Shown here: piece after piece, positions 8,240-14,663 of the stretch
Layout: each line of letters begins with the position of its first letter
Numbering within the stretch: position 1 is the stretch's first letter
NCBI GenBank assembly: GCA_030646745.1
Contig: JAUSKV010000329.1
Span: forward strand, 1 to 14,769
Direction: 5' to 3'
DNA length: 14,769 nt
DNA from: Sulfurimonas sp.
GTDB lineage: Bacteria > Campylobacterota > Campylobacteria > Campylobacterales > Sulfurimonadaceae
Notes under the pieces: generated by a model
The model's database searches: none
Told to the model about the DNA's origin: nothing
The model's input: the letters and a program-made list of their open reading frames with translations, nothing else
Translations under genes and position numbers: made by a program

Positions 8240-8259
8240 AAGAATTCTCTACTTTGATT

Positions 8260-8685
8260 TTAGTCAACAAGATTTGAGCAATATGCCCCAGCCGTACATA
8301 AAAATGTTCCATTCAATGGGTCATACACAAAAGTATTATCCGTATCAAGTATTTTAAAAGTATAATGAGTTCCATCCGTACTTTGCCAATGCCCAGAGCC
8401 TGTTCCAGCAGCTACACCATACATAAGAAGTGTACTTGTGCCATTGCCATCAAAAAGCGTTGTTGTATTTTGGCTAAGTGCTGTAATCCATCCACTTTGA
8501 CCTTGTATAAGTCTTCCTTGTCTCTCTGTCACAATTGCGGAGCGAATAGAAGCGATGTCCGCACGCCCTTTTGTTATCTCGGCATCCGTACGAGTTGCAG
8601 CAAATTTTGGAACTGCTATTGCCGCTAAAATACCTAAGACTACAATTACAAATATCATCTCTATCATAGTAAATGCATTTTTCAT
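8260..8685 (-). CDS. Prepilin-type (type II secretion / type IV pilin-like) protein
   Basis: A 141-residue protein with a class III signal, MKNAFTMIEM, followed by the hydrophobic helix IFVIVVLGILAAIAVPKF. The mature protein would begin Phe-Thr-Met-Ile-Glu, with the conserved Glu5. Position -1 is Ala instead of the usual Gly, which prepilin peptidases can tolerate. Two cysteines near the C-terminus (FLCTAGAYC) may form a disulfide. I prefer the ATG at 8685 over the one at 8691: AGAAGGG ends 1 base before 8691 but is about 7 bases from 8685, and the peptide then has standard leader length. It has its own extended -10 promoter and lies 20 bp before priA. It is paralogous to the upstream pilin-like gene (both contain AATRTDA). 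Which machine it joins cannot be told; no assembly ATPase is in the window. Confidence 0.85.
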   Translation of the reverse strand: MKNAFTMIEMIFVIVVLGILAAIAVPKFAATRTDAEITKGRADIASIRSAIVTERQGRLIQGQSGWITALSQNTTTLFDGNGTSTLLMYGVAAGTGSGHWQSTDGTHYTFKILDTDNTFVYDPLNGTFLCTAGAYCSNLVD

Positions 8686-8712
8686 AATCATACCCTTCTA
8701 AAAATTTAAAAT

Positions 8713-8721
8713 ATTATATCA
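8713..8721 (-). promoter_or_regulatory. Extended -10 promoter of the second pilin-like gene (and priA)
   Basis: The minus strand reads TTTTTTGATATAAT, a perfect TGATATAAT extended -10 after a T-tract. A start near 8706 gives a leader of about 20 bases before the ATG at 8685. The palindrome AACTGTCGCAGTT (8729-8741) lies where a -35 box would be. Confidence 0.65.
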
Positions 8722-8788
8722 AAAAATTAACTGCGACAGTTGAAGAGTTAAGAGAAAGTTTTGGAGGAAGATGTACTTTATGTATGGA

Positions 8789-8810
8789 TTCCACCTCAGA
8801 AGAGGTGGAA
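8789..8810. repeat. Perfect 9-bp stem-loop downstream of the first pilin-like gene
   Basis: TTCCACCTC (8789-8797), loop AGAA, GAGGTGGAA (8802-8810). It sits 17 bases past the stop of the 9250-8828 gene. On the pilin transcript the U-run (8813-8821 region) comes before the stem and not after it, so it is not a canonical Rho-independent terminator on either strand. It may be an mRNA 3'-end barrier or processing hairpin. Confidence 0.7.
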
Positions 8811-8827
8811 CGAGAAAAAAAATACTA

Positions 8828-9250
8828 TTAACGAGTTACTGAAGAACCTAATGGAGCAAAGCTGAAAGCTGCTGGAACGTTTACACCTACAAGAGCACAT
8901 TCTGCATCAGCAATCTGAGCGCCTCTATTCACTGTTACATTGGTATCACTACTTCTGACGATACTAATACATACACCACCGGCAGATTTATATATAATAT
9001 CAACACCTGTGCCATTTGCAACTATATTTGCAGTAGCAGTAGTAGCATCAATTAAATTTGCAGGAACAGCATTTGTAGCGAGAGCAGTTCCCTTAATGCC
9101 ATCTATAGCAGCCTTATAATTACCTTGCACAGCCGATGCTGCAGCATCCGTACGTGTAGCAGCTAATTTTGGAACCGCAACCGCAGCCAAAATACCTAAA
9201 ATAACGATAACGAAAATCAACTCTATCATAGTAAAACCAGCTCTTTTCAT
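8828..9250 (-). CDS. Prepilin-type (type II secretion / type IV pilin-like) protein
   Basis: A 140-residue protein with a textbook class III leader: MKRAG, cleavage before Phe6, then FTMIELIFVIVILGILAAVAVPKLAATRTDA. Mature Glu5 is present. The globular part is small and rich in Ala, Val, Thr and Asn; two cysteines (GGVCISIV and AECALVG) are placed like the D-region disulfide of pilins. AAGGAG lies 6 bases before the ATG. It shares its N-terminal 30 residues and AATRTDA with the neighbour downstream, so the two look like an old tandem duplication with diverged C-terminal halves. It is transcribed away from the flagellar operon across a 182-bp gap. It could be a minor pseudopilin of a type II secretion or competence apparatus, or a pilin. 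Confidence 0.87.
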   Translation of the reverse strand: MKRAGFTMIELIFVIVILGILAAVAVPKLAATRTDAAASAVQGNYKAAIDGIKGTALATNAVPANLIDATTATANIVANGTGVDIIYKSAGGVCISIVRSSDTNVTVNRGAQIADAECALVGVNVPAAFSFAPLGSSVTR

Positions 9251-9387
9251 AAGAACTCCTTAAAAGTAAAAAATTTGGGTTACACTAGCAACCTTGTCAA
9301 ACATTATGAAGCATACCGAATAAAATCTTGCTTAATTTATTTTTCTACATAATAAGAAGTTGCAAACCAATCCAAATAGTACAAACA

Positions 9388-9404
9388 TGGAACTATATTT
9401 GCTT
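9388..9404 (+). promoter_or_regulatory. Sigma-54 (RpoN) promoter of flgB-flgC-fliE
   Basis: TGGAAC, five bases (TATAT), TTGCTT: the GG at 9389-9390 and GC at 9401-9402 are exactly 10 bases apart, the invariant spacing of -24/-12 promoters, and the wording matches the Campylobacter/Helicobacter flagellar consensus. A start near 9413 leaves a leader of about 20 bases before the flgB ATG. Confidence 0.85.
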
Positions 9405-9432
9405 TATACCTTTAACTTTAAAAGGAGTTCAC

Positions 9433-9864
9433 ATGGGTATTCAAGAGTATAACACACGCGATTTAGTAGCAAGTGCGTTAGATTACCGTTCTATCCGTCA
9501 AGATATGATTTCATCAAATATTGCAAATGCTGACACTCCTTTTTATAGACCAAGAGATATAAGTTTTGGGGATACTTTGGCAGCAAAGCAAGCAGAACTT
9601 TATAAAAATGAAAAAACAACGCTCGATTTGGCTCAGACAAACAGCGCACACATGCCATTTAACAATGAAAAAGATATGTCCAAAGCTACAATGTTTTATA
9701 GAGATGGGCACATGGCTAGAAATGATGGGAACAGTGTTGATTTGGATGTTGAAACAACCGAAATGAGCAAAAACTCCATTATGTTTAATGCACTTGTAAA
9801 TGCTGATAAAAAACTTTCTATGATGTACAAAAGTGTTATTGACTCTTCATCCAAAGTTTCATAA
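9433..9864 (+). CDS. flgB: Flagellar basal-body rod protein FlgB
   Basis: FlgB is a proximal rod subunit of the flagellar basal body, exported by the flagellar type III apparatus and docking on FliE. The 143-residue product has the rod/hook signature near its start: ALDYRSIRQDMISSNIANAD (residues 15-34), then TPFYRPRDISF. The C-terminal part VDLDVETTEMSKNSIMFNALV forms the other half of the coiled-coil core of rod proteins. I chose the ATG at 9433, which has AAAGGAG 5 bases upstream; the frame is open further upstream (to 9328), but that would place the sigma-54 promoter inside the gene and add a 35-residue hydrophobic extension foreign to the family. First gene of the flagellar cluster. Confidence 0.93.
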   Translation: MGIQEYNTRDLVASALDYRSIRQDMISSNIANADTPFYRPRDISFGDTLAAKQAELYKNEKTTLDLAQTNSAHMPFNNEKDMSKATMFYRDGHMARNDGNSVDLDVETTEMSKNSIMFNALVNADKKLSMMYKSVIDSSSKVS

Positions 9865-9865
9865 T

Positions 9866-9922
9866 ATGATTCATATTCTTATTAAATGCATAGCCTTAGT
9901 AGTTGAAAAGGATAACATGTGA
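9866..9922 (+). other. Possible 18-codon bridging mini-ORF between flgB and flgC
   Basis: ATG at 9866 (2 bases after the flgB stop) runs open for 18 codons to TGA at 9920-9922, overlapping the flgC GTG start. There is no ribosome-binding site of its own; re-initiation after flgB would be needed. The peptide (MIHILIKCIALVVEKDNM) is unremarkable. It is weak as a gene but plausible as a coupling device. Confidence 0.25.
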
Positions 9923-10413
9923 GTGATTTTTTAAGCAGTTTCGATATTAGCGGTTATGGTTTATCTGCTCAAAGGGTTCGTGTAAATACCATCTCTTCAA
10001 ATATTGCGAATGCTCAAACAACGCGTACTGATGAGGGTGGACCCTATAGAAGGAAAGAGGTAGTTTTTAAAGCTATTGACTTTAACCAACACTTAAATGA
10101 AGCCATGAGCAACTCAACAAATAGTGCCAAATATCAAGACCCTCTCAATGAGGGCGATTTTGGCAAAAAAGTAAATCCTGCTATAATGAGCGTAATTATT
10201 GATAAAATTTCAAGAGATGATAAAGAACCAAAACTAAAATTTGACCCAAGCCATCCGGATGCAGACGCAAATGGTTATGTTGCGTATCCAAATATTAATC
10301 CCGTTATAGAAATGGCCGATCTAGTCGAAGCAACGCGTTCGTATCAAGCAAATGTTGCCGCGTTTGAGAGTGCTAAGAATATGGCAGGCAGTGCTATTTC
10401 ACTGTTGCAGTAA
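9919..10413 (+). CDS. flgC: Flagellar basal-body rod protein FlgC
   Basis: FlgC is the second proximal rod protein. The 164-residue product shows FDISGYGLSAQRVRVNTIS plus SNIANAQTTRT near the N-terminus, the conserved NGYVAYPNINPVIEMADLV segment, and a typical helical C-terminus (EATRSYQANVAAFESAKNM). The start codon is GTG at 9919, with AAAAGG about 7 bases upstream; the overlapping ATG at 9917 is followed at once by TGA and cannot be the start. It lies 54 bp after flgB and 78 bp before fliE. Confidence 0.94.
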   Translation: MSDFLSSFDISGYGLSAQRVRVNTISSNIANAQTTRTDEGGPYRRKEVVFKAIDFNQHLNEAMSNSTNSAKYQDPLNEGDFGKKVNPAIMSVIIDKISRDDKEPKLKFDPSHPDADANGYVAYPNINPVIEMADLVEATRSYQANVAAFESAKNMAGSAISLLQ

Positions 10414-10444
10414 AAATAAAACATATAAAAGGAAAAGGGTAAGA

Positions 10445-10495
10445 ATGTTTACATTATGTAGTAATAATTCTCCTTTTACAAGGAGAGGTTTATGA
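10445..10495 (+). promoter_or_regulatory. 16-codon leader ORF overlapping the fliE start
   Basis: ATG at 10445 has AAGGG 5 bases upstream (within AAAAGGAAAAGGG). It reads MFTLCSNNSPFTRRGL and stops at TGA 10493-10495, which overlaps the fliE ATG as ATGA. Ribosomes on it must pass through the hairpin at 10469-10486 that hides the fliE ribosome-binding site. Confidence 0.5.
10469..10486 (+). promoter_or_regulatory. Hairpin sequestering the fliE ribosome-binding site
   Basis: TCTCCTT (10469-10475), loop TTAC, AAGGAGA (10480-10486): seven perfect pairs, with one more possible G-U pair outside. The AAGGAG of fliE (10480-10485, 6 bases before the ATG) is entirely inside the stem. Confidence 0.7.
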
Positions 10496-10788
10496 GTATT
10501 AGCAGTATATCAGGCACATCAACTGCCGAACTTTTAAAACAAAAAGGCAAACCTGAAGAGAGTGGCGGAACTGACTTTGCACAGCATCTAAAATCAGCAC
10601 TAAACGAAGAAAACGACCGTCAAGTTACAGCAGAACAAGCCGTTGGAGATATAGCAACTGGACAGGTTAAAGACCTCCATCAAGCTGCACTTGCTATTGG
10701 CAAAGCAGAAACAAGCATGAAGCTAATGCTTGAAATAAGAAACAAAGCTCTAAGCGCTTACAAAGAGATAGGCAGAACACAACTATAA
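10492..10788 (+). CDS. fliE: Flagellar hook-basal body protein FliE
   Basis: FliE joins the MS ring to the proximal rod and is the first rod-type substrate exported. The 98-residue protein has a variable N-terminus, FAQHLKSALNEEN (29-41) and the conserved C-terminal half: VKDLHQAALAIGKAETSMKL, then MLEIRNKALSAYKEI. Length is normal. AAGGAG lies 6 bases before the ATG but is buried in a predicted hairpin, and the preceding leader ORF overlaps the start, so its translation is probably coupled to upstream reading. Last flagellar gene of the cluster; ftsI follows 27 bp later. Confidence 0.94.
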   Translation: MSISSISGTSTAELLKQKGKPEESGGTDFAQHLKSALNEENDRQVTAEQAVGDIATGQVKDLHQAALAIGKAETSMKLMLEIRNKALSAYKEIGRTQL

Positions 10789-10815
10789 ATCCACTATTAA
10801 AGTATATACTACTCA

Positions 10816-12639
10816 ATGCTTAACGAAAACAAAAACAAAAAGATATTTTTACTTTATGCCCTCATCGGGCTGGGCTTTACCATCTTTTTAAGCGTTATGC
10901 TTGTTACGGTGCTAAAATCTCGCAACCTACCCTCTCTCTACACGGATGACACTTCAAAGGCTGAAAGAGGAAGTATTATCAGTGCAGACGGATTTCATAT
11001 TGCAACTACAAAAAAACTTTATAAAGTAGTCGTAAATAACAACTATATAGATCCGGAAAAAGAGGAACTTTTTATACAACTTTTTAGTATCTACTCTGGA
11101 ATGGATGCGATAGAGGTTAGAGAGAAGCTCAAAGAAAAAAAAGGTGTTATTGTTTTAAGCTACTCTGTACCGGAAAAAGAGGCACAATATCTAAAGAATC
11201 TGGCAAAAGAACTTAGAAAATACAAAGTTTTTATAGAAAGAAAAGACCGTAAAACCGGTACTAGAATGCTCCATGGGTTAAGCATTATAGAGAGTGGAGA
11301 GAGCAGAGAATATCCGTATGGAAAACTTTTAACGCCAATCATAGGTTATACCCATAAACAAGAAGATAATGGCTATACGCGAATCAAAGGTGTCAAAGGA
11401 CTAGAAAAAAGATTTGATGAAGAGCTTTCAGCCAGACAGGATGGTTCTAGCATAGGTCCACGAGATGTCAATAGCTATATCATACTCAATAGAGACAGTT
11501 TTACAAAACCAAATATTAATGGACTAGATATAAAACTTACAATTCCTATTGCTCTTCAAATAAAGATGGAGAACATGTGCGACCAGATGAAGAAAGAGCT
11601 TGGAGCTGAGCAGGTAATGCTTGCCGTTATGAACTCAAAAAACGGCAAAGTTTTAGCCATGGCAACCTCAAATAGATTTTTTCCAAAAGATATAAAAAAA
11701 AGTGACTATCCCTACTTAAACAGCGGAATCATAGAATATAGCTTTGAACCGGGAAGTGTTTTAAAAGCAGTATCCTTCTCACTACTGCTGGATAAAGATT
11801 TAATAAATCCGTACGACATGGTCAATGGATACCACGGTAGATATCTTCTAGGGAACAAAATAATAACTGATGAGCATAAGTTTGATAGACTCTCTGCTGA
11901 GGATGTAATAGTCCACTCATCAAACATTGGTATGGCGCAACTTTCACAGAAACTCTCCGGTATAGAGTTTTATGAAGGTTTAAAAAAATTTGGTTTTTCT
12001 CAAAAATCAACAAATGATTTTATTTATGAAAGAATGGGTTCTATTCCAAATAGCAACAAACTTGACAATGAGGTGTATAAAGCCACATGCTCCTACGGCT
12101 ATGGGATGGCAGCAAATCTTATGCAGTTAATCCGTGCTTACGGTGTTTTTAACAACAACGGAAAAATTGTATATCCTCAAATTGCCGCAAGTTATGTAGA
12201 TGCATTCAACAGAGAAACAGTTATAAAAAATGACGAGCAGCATCAAATTATAAAAAGTTCTACTGCATCTAGGATGCAAAAAATTTTAATAAAAACAGTG
12301 AATGAGGGAACCGGCTACAAAGCAAGAACTGAAGGTTTGGTAATAGGCGGAAAAACAGGAACAGCGCATATAGTTGAAGAAGGAACATATGTAAATAAAT
12401 ACAATACTGCTTTTGTGGGATTTGCAAATGATGCAAGTAACAATTACACAATCGGAGTAATTACAGCTCAACCTACATCAAGCCAATTTGCGGCTCAAAC
12501 CTCTGTTCCGGTTTTTAAAAAGGCTGTTAATATTATGATTGAAGATGGCTATCTGACCCCGCTAAAGACAGAGGCTACGACACTTAAACCAGATGTTGAC
12601 CTAACGCCGGATATTCTTGAAGAGATAGCACCGCATTAA
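10816..12639 (+). CDS. ftsI: Class B penicillin-binding protein, septal transpeptidase (FtsI/PBP3 type)
   Basis: A 607-residue transpeptidase that cross-links peptidoglycan, probably at the division septum. One N-terminal membrane anchor (about 9-33) precedes the pedestal domain, with ERGSIISADG (50-59) and a GVKGLEKRFDEEL motif (192-204). The catalytic domain has SVLK (Ser314 nucleophile, Lys317), SSN (368-370) and KTG (513-515). The gene follows fliE by 27 bp on the same strand, the order I recall for pbpB and the flgB-flgC-fliE genes of C. jejuni. No good ribosome-binding site precedes the ATG (only AAAG about 13 bases away), and I see no strong promoter in the gap, so expression may rely on readthrough from the flagellar cluster or on a promoter inside it. 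The stop codon overlaps the panC stop. FtsI is preferred over the elongation enzyme MrdA because of length and context. Confidence 0.88.
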   Translation: MLNENKNKKIFLLYALIGLGFTIFLSVMLVTVLKSRNLPSLYTDDTSKAERGSIISADGFHIATTKKLYKVVVNNNYIDPEKEELFIQLFSIYSGMDAIEVREKLKEKKGVIVLSYSVPEKEAQYLKNLAKELRKYKVFIERKDRKTGTRMLHGLSIIESGESREYPYGKLLTPIIGYTHKQEDNGYTRIKGVKGLEKRFDEELSARQDGSSIGPRDVNSYIILNRDSFTKPNINGLDIKLTIPIALQIKMENMCDQMKKELGAEQVMLAVMNSKNGKVLAMATSNRFFPKDIKKSDYPYLNSGIIEYSFEPGSVLKAVSFSLLLDKDLINPYDMVNGYHGRYLLGNKIITDEHKFDRLSAEDVIVHSSNIGMAQLSQKLSGIEFYEGLKKFGFSQKSTNDFIYERMGSIPNSNKLDNEVYKATCSYGYGMAANLMQLIRAYGVFNNNGKIVYPQIAASYVDAFNRETVIKNDEQHQIIKSSTASRMQKILIKTVNEGTGYKARTEGLVIGGKTGTAHIVEEGTYVNKYNTAFVGFANDASNNYTIGVITAQPTSSQFAAQTSVPVFKKAVNIMIEDGYLTPLKTEATTLKPDVDLTPDILEEIAPH

Positions 12640-13457
12640 AGCCAGATATTGTCAAGCAATCTTGTAGTTCCTACTTTTGCTTCTACTAGAATAATTGTGT
12701 TTCCAATCTCTACATGCAACAGTTTTTCGAAGTCACGACTGAGTATCTCGACATAGAATATTTCAAGCGGTTCAAGTGTAGCTCGCATCTCTTTTATAAT
12801 CTCTTTAGAATCCAAAATATTTTTACTCACCATTTTGCCTGCCATGTAGAGTGAAGCTGAGATTTTCAGTGCCTCTTTTCTCTCATTTTTGTTTAAATAG
12901 ATATTTCTACTGCTGAGTGCCAAACCATCGCTCTCTCGAACCGTATCTACTGCCACAATATTGACGCTCATAAAAAATTGTTTGACCATAAGAGTGATTA
13001 AATTGAGCTGTTGCGCATCTTTTTTTCCAAAGTAGGCATTTGTAGGAGCAACAATATTCAGAAGCTTCATAACCACAGTTAAAACACCGTTAAAATGCCC
13101 GGGACGAGTGGCTCCTTCAAGAATATATCCTCTCACTTTTGGAGCCAATATGCTTGCTTCATCACTGCCATAAATATCATTAACATGTGGGAGGAAGAGA
13201 ACATCGACGCCGGCGAGTTCGCATATCTTTTTATCGGCTTCATCCTTTTTCGGATATTTATCTAAATCTTCGCCCTTTAAAAACTGTGTTGGATTTAAAA
13301 AAATCGACACAATAACTATTTCATTCTCTCTTTTTGCTCTTTTGATTAGTGATATATGACCTTCATGTAAAGCACCCATAGTCGGAACAAACCCGATACT
13401 CTGGTTTATATTTTTTGTAAACTCTTTTAACTCCGGTGCCTGAGTGATAATCTTCAT
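12636..13457 (-). CDS. panC: Pantothenate synthetase
   Basis: PanC condenses pantoate with beta-alanine using ATP, the last step of vitamin B5 synthesis, in the cytoplasm. The 273-residue protein shows the HIGH-like PTMGALHEGH (25-34), NPTQF (55-59), RPGHFNGVLTVV (118-129), FGKKDAQQL (143-151) and the KMSKS-equivalent RESDGLALSSRN (174-185). All expected binding motifs are intact. GAGG lies about 7 bases before the ATG at 13457. It stands alone here, without panB or panD next to it, and is divergent from prfB with a 52-bp shared promoter region. Confidence 0.96.
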   Translation of the reverse strand: MKIITQAPELKEFTKNINQSIGFVPTMGALHEGHISLIKRAKRENEIVIVSIFLNPTQFLKGEDLDKYPKKDEADKKICELAGVDVLFLPHVNDIYGSDEASILAPKVRGYILEGATRPGHFNGVLTVVMKLLNIVAPTNAYFGKKDAQQLNLITLMVKQFFMSVNIVAVDTVRESDGLALSSRNIYLNKNERKEALKISASLYMAGKMVSKNILDSKEIIKEMRATLEPLEIFYVEILSRDFEKLLHVEIGNTIILVEAKVGTTRLLDNIWL

Positions 13458-13474
13458 TTTAAGCCTCTATTTAA

Positions 13475-13480
13475 TATAAT
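13475..13480 (+). promoter_or_regulatory. -10 box of prfB
   Basis: A perfect TATAAT lies 29 bases before the prfB ATG and gives a leader of about 23 bases. It is not an extended -10. It lies only 4 bp from the opposing panC -10 box. Confidence 0.6.
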
Positions 13481-13484
13481 CGCA

Positions 13485-13493
13485 ATTATAACA
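13485..13493 (-). promoter_or_regulatory. Extended -10 promoter of panC
   Basis: The minus strand reads TGTTATAAT, a perfect extended -10. Initiation near 13478 gives a leader of about 20 bases. It faces the prfB -10 box across CGCA, so polymerase can probably occupy only one at a time. Confidence 0.65.
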
Positions 13494-13509
13494 ATATTGG
13501 AATAATTTT

Positions 13510-14622
13510 ATGGATAACTACGAATACACCGAACTTTTAAAAAGTACAGCAATTAAAATGAAAAACATCACAAGTGTTGTTGAACCTGATAAGCTTCAGA
13601 AAAGGCTTGATGATATAGAGACTATGGAGAATGAACAAGGGTTTTGGAATGATGCGGCAAATGCGGCGGTAATACAAAAAGAAAAAACGCAAATTCAAAG
13701 AAAACTGAAAAAATATTTTGCTGCTAAAAATGCTATAGATGACGCAATTGAACTTTATGAGATGGCAACTGATGAGGGTGATGATGAGTCAATTCAAGCT
13801 CTTTTTGATGATGCTGCAAAACTTGAAGAGTTTATAAGAAACATGGAGATTGAGGTTCTGCTGAGTGGTGAAAGTGATGCGAATAATGCTATTTTATCTA
13901 TTCACCCTGGGGCTGGCGGAACAGAGAGCCAAGATTGGGCATCCATGCTTCTTAGAATGTACAAAAGATTTGCCGAGAGACGCGGATTTGGTGTTGAAGT
14001 GTTAGATTATCAATCGGGCGAAGAAGCAGGGATAAAAGATGTTTCTTTGCTCATTAAAGGTGAAAATGCATATGGATATTTAAAAGTCGAAAACGGCATC
14101 CACAGACTTGTGAGAATCTCTCCTTTTGATTCAAACGCAAAGCGACATACCTCTTTTAGCTCTGTCATGGTCTCTCCAGAGGTTGATGATGACATCAACA
14201 TAGTTGTGGAAGACAAAGATATAAGAGTCGATACATATAGATCAAGCGGAGCCGGCGGGCAACATGTTAACAAAACAGAGTCTGCAATTAGAATCACTCA
14301 CATCAAAACCAATGTAGTTGTTCAGTGTCAAAATGACAGAAGTCAACATAAAAACAGAGCAACCGCTATGAAGATGTTAAAATCTCGTCTGTACGAACTT
14401 GAACTTGAGACGCAAAAAGCAGAAAAAGATGGAGTTGCAAAGAGTGAGATAGGTTGGGGACATCAAATTCGCTCCTATGTTATGCAGCCATATCAGCAGA
14501 TTAAAGATACTAGAAGCAATATGGCGTATTCAAATATCTCTGCTATTCTTGATGGTGATATTGACACCATGATAGAGGATGTACTTATCTCTCAAAACAA
14601 ATCCCAACCTATCTCTTTATGA
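13510..14622 (+). CDS. prfB: Peptide chain release factor 2
   Basis: RF2 terminates translation at UGA and UAA. The 370-residue protein carries the SPF tripeptide (204-206) that reads the stop codon, and GGQ (249-251) in [13 protein letters not shown], which triggers peptidyl-tRNA hydrolysis; positions are within one residue of those in E. coli RF2. The N-terminal helical domain (about 1-110) is complete. The gene is one continuous frame, so the autoregulatory +1 frameshift at an early UGA that many bacteria use in prfB is absent. GGA about 8 bases before the ATG is a modest ribosome-binding site. bpt begins 41 bp downstream on the same strand. Confidence 0.97.
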   Translation: MDNYEYTELLKSTAIKMKNITSVVEPDKLQKRLDDIETMENEQGFWNDAANAAVIQKEKTQIQRKLKKYFAAKNAIDDAIELYEMATDEGDDESIQALFDDAAKLEEFIRNMEIEVLLSGESDANNAILSIHPGAGGTESQDWASMLLRMYKRFAERRGFGVEVLDYQSGEEAGIKDVSLLIKGENAYGYLKVENGIHRLVRISPFDSNAKRHTSFSSVMVSPEVDDDINIVVEDKDIRVDTYRSSGAGGQHVNKTESAIRITHIKTNVVVQCQNDRSQHKNRATAMKMLKSRLYELELETQKAEKDGVAKSEIGWGHQIRSYVMQPYQQIKDTRSNMAYSNISAILDGDIDTMIEDVLISQNKSQPISL

Positions 14623-14663
14623 CAGAAGCAATAGCAGCTTTGTGAAGAAAATATTTCTCTAGA

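Noticed and set aside
8771..8842. Plus-strand 23-codon ORF with GGAGGA upstream, covering the 8789-8810 hairpin
   Set aside because: The ribosome-binding site is too close to the first ATG, the peptide resembles nothing, and it runs antisense into the pilin-like gene.
9303..9308. CATAAT as a -10 box for the first pilin-like gene
   Set aside because: One base off consensus and no TGn extension; possible but not distinguishable from the AT-rich background.
9328..9432. Upstream extension of flgB to an earlier ATG
   Set aside because: It would swallow the sigma-54 promoter and add residues foreign to FlgB; AAAGGAG before 9433 fixes the start.
9863..9876. ATATGATTCATAT palindrome after flgB as a terminator
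   Set aside because: It has no loop and no T-tract, and flgC and fliE must be transcribed beyond it.
13510..13640. Programmed +1 frameshift in prfB
   Set aside because: The gene is one uninterrupted frame from ATG to stop with no early UGA.
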